A stretch of DNA of 64,000 nucleotides from Tipula vernalis (Eukaryota > Arthropoda > Insecta > Diptera > Tipulidae). Below the pieces are notes generated by a model. The model was not told where the DNA came from. It saw only the letters and a list, made by a program, of their open reading frames with translations, and made no database searches. Location of the stretch: positions 181,700,015-181,764,014 of the forward strand of contig OY282558.1 in NCBI GenBank assembly GCA_958295665.1, in the 5' to 3' direction. The position numbers were made by a program, and so were the translations under genes. Below, piece after piece: positions 57,726-64,000 of this stretch. Numbering within the stretch: position 1 is the first letter of the stretch; each line of letters opens with the position of its first letter.

Positions 57726-59078
57726 GTGAGTTTTTTTTTTAATTCTATGTATTTTTATTACTAATTAAATAACGTTTTAAAATAAAAATTTAAATTCGGC
57801 AAATTTGGAATAAATAATGCAATGCTACAAAACATTTATTATTACTATATATGTAACATTATTTTATTTAAAAAAAATAAATTACTAGTGTTTACTATTA
57901 TTTATATTCATTTAATTTTAATTTTATTTCAAATATTACATTTTGCGATGAACTGGTGTATCATTTTATGAATGTTTTTTTTTTGTTTTGTTTTGTTTGA
58001 TTGTTTGTTAGCCTTTATGCACTTTTACATCCCATTATTGGAAATGTAATACGCAATCGATTAGATTAGCAAAAAATTTACAGGATATTACTTTTGACGT
58101 CAGGCTAAAAGAAAAACTAAAAATAAAAAATTACCGGGCTCAATCCTAGATATTGAAATATATTCTTAATTGTGACTTCTTTATGTTAATGAAATGTATT
58201 ATCAATAGTCAGATAAATAAGTTACTTGTACATTACTCAAATTTATTAAAAAGCATTCGAACAAAATGGGACATTTAGAATCTATTGACGTTATTTTTTA
58301 AAACTTTGATTTTCAACTACTGATTTGTTTTTAATTTGAAATTATTTATACACTCTAGATGCTCTAATTATGGCTCGTTAATAAATCAACCTATTTGACT
58401 AAAATTCAACTGAAACTAGGCTGGTGAAATATACAGGCACTCTATTCAATATTATTCAAATCATTTGACATTTATTAATTTAATTTGTGTTTAGTCATTT
58501 TTTTAACAATTTAAATTAAAAAAAAAATGTTATTTTGTTTTTTTATCTATAGTTATGTAAATTGTAATTTATTAATTATTTAATATAAAAAATTAATTAG
58601 TATTAAATACGAAGCGAAATAAAAGGAGTGCTGATTAATTTACCTGTCTATTGTTAAACTATACGAAAATTTTCCGCTGTATAATGGATTAGGTAGTACT
58701 TTTGTACAATGATGCAATACAAATTTTCCCTGTTTTCCATGGATGGTTTCGAATATGATATGTAATTTGATTAAAATGTCTTTTTTTTTTATAAATAATT
58801 TCTATAGATTTAATAACAAACCATAAACCGATTAAAATAAACATTTTTCTTATAATATTTAAATCATCATCATCATATTCAAAATAATTTATATAGTTTC
58901 AATTATAATTTTGTTTTTTCTGTATGACTTAATTATTATAATTATTTAATTTGAGAAATAAAAAAAAACTGTATATACATATATAAATTCAATTACAAAA
59001 CCATCTAAAAATGATAATTAGATAACAAATTCCAAATCTTATGGCTTCGCATGTGAATTGTATTCATTTTAATTTCAG
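57726..59078. other. no gene; intron 1.35 kb
   Basis: AT-rich intron between exons B and C, with poly(T) and poly(A) runs. A possible polypyrimidine tract lies just before the acceptor at 59078 (TATTCATTTTAATTTCAG). Confidence 0.5.
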
Positions 59079-59222
59079 TCGGAAGAACGGGGAAATACGC
59101 AATCACGTCGTAGTAAATCTGAAGGACCACCAGGATCAGGTAGAAAAATTGTTCCAATTCCTAACGGTGTTGTTGCTGCGGTCAACGGCGTTGCAGATCA
59201 TAACAAGAAATCATCTGGACAG
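59079..59222 (+). CDS. host gene exon C (MDM1-like), internal
   Basis: Acceptor TTTTAATTTCAG ending at 59078 and donor GTATTG from 59223. The 144-bp exon is open in phase 0 and encodes 48 residues: SEERGNTQSRRSKSEGPPGS, then a V/A/N-rich part ending in KKSSGQ. The RRSKSEGPP stretch is a basic, serine-rich linker of the sort that follows the PELAY motif in this family. The exon ends in phase 0. No later exon was found before 64000, so the next intron is at least 4.7 kb and contains LINE insertions. Confidence 0.7.
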
Positions 59223-60741
59223 GTATTGTATTTGCTAAAAAAAAACACAAATCCAAAAATAACTTATTTCCCTTTTAAAATTTTTGTTGATTCATTTTAA
59301 ATATTTATTAGTTGATTTAGTTTTTTTCGGTTTCAAGTTTCAACTATTGTTTTATGCTGGTTTTTATTTATCGTTCTTATAAAACATCATTGTACTAAAA
59401 AAAAAACTCATAAAACAAACGATAAATTATTATTTAATAATTCATAACAAAAGTTTGTTAGGCGAGTATATATAAAATTACATTATTACACTTCTTTAGT
59501 AGAAAACCTAATGTGCCATCATCCATGGAAACTCAATATTTTATATTTCTGTCGATATTTGATTACCTCTTCTTATTATGATTTATATTACTTCAATTTA
59601 GGTAAAGAAATATAACTGTATTATTGGCGTCGAGCCAAACGTATACGCCAAAAATATTTAGCTTATAAAAGGTAGTTATAAATTTTAAGAGACGACATCC
59701 TCGTTATTTCTTCATAGTTTTAATCCAGATCAATACAAAAGGTAATAACATAAGCGTCGGCATCGACATGTTTTACTATTTTATGTATGTATAAGCAAAA
59801 TGTTTTATTTAAAAAGGAAAATAGTTATTAGTATTTGGCCCAATTTCAAAAATATATTGAGTAGTTTGCCTGTTCAACGAAGGCAGAAATAAAACTGGAA
59901 TTTTATGAATTTTGCTTTTATATACATATACAATATATGAATTTGGAAGAAAAGGAAAGATTTCGTAATATGCTCACATCACGTGACTTGGCTAACAAAA
60001 ACCATACAAATCTCAAAATTTTGATAAAATCCAGTTCGTAGAAATGTTATTATTTGCCTTGTTTTTTTTTTTTATTACATTGGAGAGACCAGAGGGAAAT
60101 CAGACAGATAATTTATCTAAAAATCAGATAAGTTTTAATCTAAGGAGACCTTTTCAGATTTTAACAGCCACATTTAAATTGGTTAACCTCTGTTTTGTAA
60201 CACACTATGAGCAAGGAAATGGATTATCTACGCATAACTAATAAACAAAAATAAAATTAAACGTTAATAGACAAGAAATAGTTAATAAAATTAAATAAAA
60301 TTATTTACAATAAACATTAAAAAAATATTTTTCCATTGTTGTTGCCTCAGTTCATAGCGTGCACCATTTTGAACGTCAAATTATTTACGTATGTATGTAT
60401 TTTTCTGTACTATCTGAAATAAATTTCAGATCGAAAATAGCAATATGTGATTGTTGGAATATGATAAAAAAATAAACGAAAAAATAATATCGGATCCAAG
60501 AAAATAAAAAACGCAAAAGGGTTTTTTTATATTTCTCGGATGTCTCCGATATAATAAGAAACATGCCAATTATTACTTAAAAATACGGCCATCACAAATA
60601 TCGACTGTTACTAAGCTTGGAACTCGCGAGGACTAATACTTAACATCTTCCCACATTTCAGATATTGTCCCTAAATACCAAAAACCTGGATTCAGCAAAC
60701 ACAAATCTAATTTCTTCTATAAGGCTTTTCTACAATCAGGA
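59223..60741. other. no gene; intron
   Basis: AT-rich intron after exon C. The 65-codon frame at 60044-60241 is not recognised. No element boundary found. Confidence 0.4.
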
Positions 60742-61510
60742 ATGAATTACCCTACAATTATACTACAATTTGATTATTGTTTTCGTGAATGCTATCAAGA
60801 AAGTCAAATACTTATCGTTAAATCAAATTCTTTGAAATTAAAACTCATGGTAGTTTATAAGCCACTCCACACAGATTCTCAACAATTCCTAGAATATTTT
60901 GACCAAGTACTGGTAAAGTTTCCAAATTTAGTAATCATTGGGGATTTAAACATTAATCTGTTAAACAATAGTGATGCAACTGTGATTAGTTACAATAGCC
61001 TATTGACTTAGTTATATTCTAATAAATCAAACACGGTCAACACGATAATAGGCCATATATTAACATCAGTAAATGGAAAATCTCGTATTCTTATCTCAGA
61101 TATTTATCTCAGCGACCACCAATACTTCCTTGTATCATTTTCTCTACCTTCAAAGGTTAATCCTCCACCTGTTCAGGTTGATATCGAAAATTATACATTG
61201 TTAGATTTTGTTGTCGATGATTTTCTATCTATCGACATCGATTATAGTAAATTTCACTCCCAATTAATGAATATTGTCAAATGCTGTACGAGCAATAAAC
61301 AGAAAAGTATCCGTGGTAAGAAGCTATAATAAGCCATGGTTTAATACAGCCTTGCATGCTATGTTCAAAGAACGTGATAAACTATACAAGCGCTGGAAAA
61401 AATACTCCTTCAATCAAAACTTCAAAAATAATTTGATTAATTCTAAGAAGGTCTGTAAAGCTGAGCTTGTTAAATCTAAAAGACAGAGTAGCCTTAGACA
61501 GACGTGTCGC
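60742..61510 (+). pseudogene. LINE endonuclease and linker fragment
   Basis: Frames read LMVVYKPLHTDSQQFLEYFDQ, LVIIGDLNINLL near 60935 (Asp and Asn), and YLSDHQYFLVSF near 61107 (final Asp-His), then a frame change and KPWFNTALHAMFKERDKLYK near 61332 with KAELVKSKRQ, the linker that precedes the RT. The RT is absent: the copy stops near 61510 at a T-rich stretch, shortly before the next LINE begins. The family differs from that LINE. Confidence 0.75.
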
Positions 61511-61721
61511 ATTTTTTTTTTGTGTTTTTTTTCCACCATAGGGAAAAAAAATATTAAAATAAATTAGGGCATAAATTGGGGCTCAACGGTTAAGTATTGT
61601 TCCTTTGTGTACGTTAAGTTGTCATTTATTACTTTGGTTGGTTTTTTGTTTCTTTTCGTTTTAGATTTCCAGTAATCCGGTTCGGTTTGGATGAAGCGTT
61701 CCTTATATTTAATTGTAAGTA

Positions 61722-63926
61722 TTGCGCTTCAATCACGTCGCGTCGTGTTTAAACTTGAGTGTAATGTCGTTTAATAACCCCAATGTAGTTTTAAAATCTA
61801 TGTTAGTCGATAGGTCTTTGTTAAATGTAGCTAGTTTCAACGTGCAAAGTTTAGTCCCAAATATTGACGAGATTCGTCACATTTTTAATGGTGCTTCAGT
61901 GGACATTCTTTATTTCTCTGAGACATTTTTAAATCCGAATATCCCTAATTCAGCTTTGGCCATCAAAGGTTATAATATATTTAGGAAAGATAGAGCGGTA
62001 CCTCCCCTTGATTATGGTGGTTTATGTATGTTTGTAGAAGATCACATTAAGGCTAGATTAGTTACCATACCTTCTTCCATTTCAGAATTGTTAGTATCGG
62101 ATTTAGAGTTTTTATTTGTCAATGTTTTCATTAATGGTCGTAAAATCTTAGTCGGTACGATCTATAACCCACTAAAAACTAGTAAGAGATCGTAAGCCAA
62201 ATTTAAAAAATCACTTGTAGACTTAGAAAGTTTATTTAGTTATTTCTCTTGTAGATTCGATGAAATGTATATATCAGGTGACTTTAATTTCGGTATACTC
62301 CAAAATTCAGGCTTCCCTCGGGATTATTTGAATCTTTTAAATAGTCTTAATTTATCCGTACACAACACTGTGTCACCAACGTTTTCTTGTTCAACCGCTA
62401 GCGGGGCATCTTACTCCCTTATTGATCATATCATATCTTTTACTAATAATTCTATTTGTTTTTTCAATCAGTTGTCTCTCGGCATGGGATCCCATCATGA
62501 TCTTTTAGTTTTTTCTGTATGCTCTTACTCTCCACCTAAACCTAAGAGCTTTAGCTTTAGAGATTTTTCTAGTATAGACAATTCCCGCCTCTACTTAGTT
62601 TGTAACTCAATTCCTTGGGAGGACATTTTTTGCCTCAGTTCTGCAACTAGCCAAATAGAATTTTTCAACTCGTATATTAGTTTGGTGTTTAATAGTTGCG
62701 TTCTGCTTAAAAAGGTTACTTGCAAAGCCAAATCTCCGCCTTGGTTGTCTCAGGAAATTTCGAATGCCATAAATATTAGAGTTAGTAAATATCGTGTACG
62801 GAAAAGGTGTCCTAATAGTCAGTCTCATTTAGATTACAAGCAGGCTCGTAACAGAGTTGTAGGGTTAATTCGAATTGCTAAACGTAATTTTTTCAAGGAT
62901 AAGTTAAACTCCTCTCTTCCTCCCAAGGTTTTCTGGCATAATGTTCGTAATTTAGGCCTAGGCAGATGCAAGATTAGTTCGAGTGGGGACTTTAAACCCA
63001 ATGAAATTAATAGTTATTTTTGCTCTAGTCTGAATTCGGGCAGTAGTTCCGTCGATTTGTTCTCTAACGCGACCTCTAATTCGTTTTCGTTTTCAAATAT
63101 TTCTCTCGAGGATTTACAATCTGCTATTTGGAAGGTTAAATCGGAATCTTCTGGTCTGGATAACTTCAATTTAAAATTCGTTAAGGTAGTTTTCCCTTTT
63201 GTCTCCAAATACTTGTTACATATCTTCAATTTTATTCTCACGTCCTCTTTCTATCCATATCAGTGGAAGCTAAGTAAAATAATCCCGATCCCAAAGATCA
63301 GTAATCCTTTAGAGCTATCCCATTTTCGGCCAATTAGCATTTTAAGTTCTCTCTCTAAGGATTTCGAGATAGTTGTTAAAAATCAAAATCAATCGCATTT
63401 ACATAGCAATAGTTTAATTAGCTGCTTCCAATCTGGGTTTAGAAAATTTCATAGTACTTCTACTGCGTTATTAAATGTATATGATGATATTAGGCGTAAT
63501 ATGAATAATAGGGAATTAACTTCTTTAACTTTGTTAGATTTTTCTAAGGCCTTTGATTCTATTAATCACAGAATTCTTTTTAATAAACTCTTATCTCAGT
63601 TTAGATTTTCGCTTTCTGCTGCCAAATTGATTTTTAACTATCTTTCTAATCGTTCTCAGGCAGTTTTTTTCGACAATTCCTTGTCTGATTTCCTTACTGT
63701 AATTTCCGGCGTGCCTCAGGGTTCAGTGCTGGGTCCTCTATTATTTTCTATGTACATAAATGACATAGAATCCTCCATTCAACATTGTTCATTTCATATT
63801 TTCGCTGATGACGTTCAAATTTATAGAAATAGTCGTTTAGATCAGGATTCTATTGTTAGGAATATTTCTCTGATAAATGAAGATTTAAGTAATATCGTTG
63901 GTCGGTCTCTAACAGGCTCGTTTTAA
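61722..63926 (+). pseudogene. nearly intact LINE ORF2 (endonuclease plus RT), runs off the window
   Basis: One frame is open from 61722 to 63926 except for a single TAA at 62193-62195. Endonuclease: NVASFNVQSLVPN (Asn), DILYFSETFLN (Glu), YISGDFNFGIL (Asp and Asn), SLIDHIISF, and SHHDLLVF, where the usual SDH reads SHH. RT: FRPISILSSLSKDFE near 63335, LTLLDFSKAFDSINHRIL near 63530, SGVPQGSVLGPLLFSMYIND near 63710 and the intact catalytic box HIFADDVQIY near 63800. Near 63895 a frame change shifts the reading, which continues as WSVSNRLVLNANKSQ to the window edge. The ORF2 start has not been proven; ORF1 is not visible upstream. Confidence 0.88.
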
Positions 63927-64000
63927 ACGCGAATAAATCTCAGTCGATTATAATTTATAAAAAACCGTTAGATACATCGTCCTTTTCTGGTATTTTTCTG
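63895..64000 (+). pseudogene. continuation of LINE ORF2 in a shifted frame
   Basis: From 63899 a second frame reads WSVSNRLVLNANKSQSIIIY and continues to the end of the window. It is the expected RT sequence after the FADD box (tryptophan, then L-x-L-N-x-x-K-S). This shows a one-base insertion or deletion near 63895 rather than a true end of the protein. Confidence 0.8.

Noticed and set aside
62607..63241. Minus-strand frames at 62607-62828 and 63014-63241
   Set aside because: They are shadows of the LINE ORF2 on the + strand.
1..64000. CRISPR arrays, operons, ribosome binding sites, prophage
   Set aside because: The DNA is eukaryotic. The tandem repeats are satellites without the spacer pattern of CRISPR.

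Overview
This window is AT-rich eukaryotic DNA. It most likely comes from an insect or other arthropod. The evidence is spliced exons with GT/AG borders, very long introns, and a transposon mix typical of arthropods: Jockey-, LOA- and R1-type non-LTR elements, Penelope-like and Ty3/gypsy elements, hAT, Tc1/mariner, MULE-like and Harbinger-like DNA transposons, and a tRNA-derived SINE. I cannot name the order. There are no bacterial or phage features.

Only one host gene is supported. Three coding exons on the + strand (33375-33465, 57601-57725, 59079-59222) have matching reading phases and encode a conserved 120-residue stretch that resembles the MDM1 (microtubule-binding centriole protein) family. 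The intron between the first two is 24.1 kb and is filled with transposable elements. The first and last exons of the gene were not found.

Layout: 641-1010 holds a foldback repeat. 1044-11763 is a hAT element with an exact 8-bp target-site duplication; it carries a LOA-like retrotransposon, inside that a Harbinger-like long-inverted-repeat element, inside that a palindrome, and inside that a mariner. 11.8-15.9 kb holds a minus-strand retroposon, a 9-bp minisatellite and an RT relic. 18.1-21.2 kb is a decayed Jockey-type element. 23.3-25.4 kb is a MULE-like transposase relic broken by a MITE. 25.8-26.35 kb is a 180-bp satellite. 26388-32797 is a second hAT with an exact 8-bp duplication, holding RT relics, a 107-bp satellite and a foldback element with a 9-bp duplication.

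After the first host exon come a MITE, gypsy relics split by an inverted satellite (35.6-37.3 kb), a degenerate AACTC array, an internally deleted gypsy element between two LTRs (39.4-40.9 kb), tandem Penelope-like copies (43.5-49.2 kb), several MITEs and hairpins (49.4-51.5 kb), a fairly well preserved minus-strand LINE (52.5-55.1 kb), a SINE with perfect duplications (55717-56052), two more host exons, and finally a LINE fragment followed by a nearly intact LINE that runs off the window at 64000.

Almost all open reading frames are pieces of transposable elements, mostly broken by stops and frameshifts. The value of the window is its readable insertion history: target-site duplications allow the nested insertions to be ordered, and in one case removing an insertion restores the host element's reading frame.
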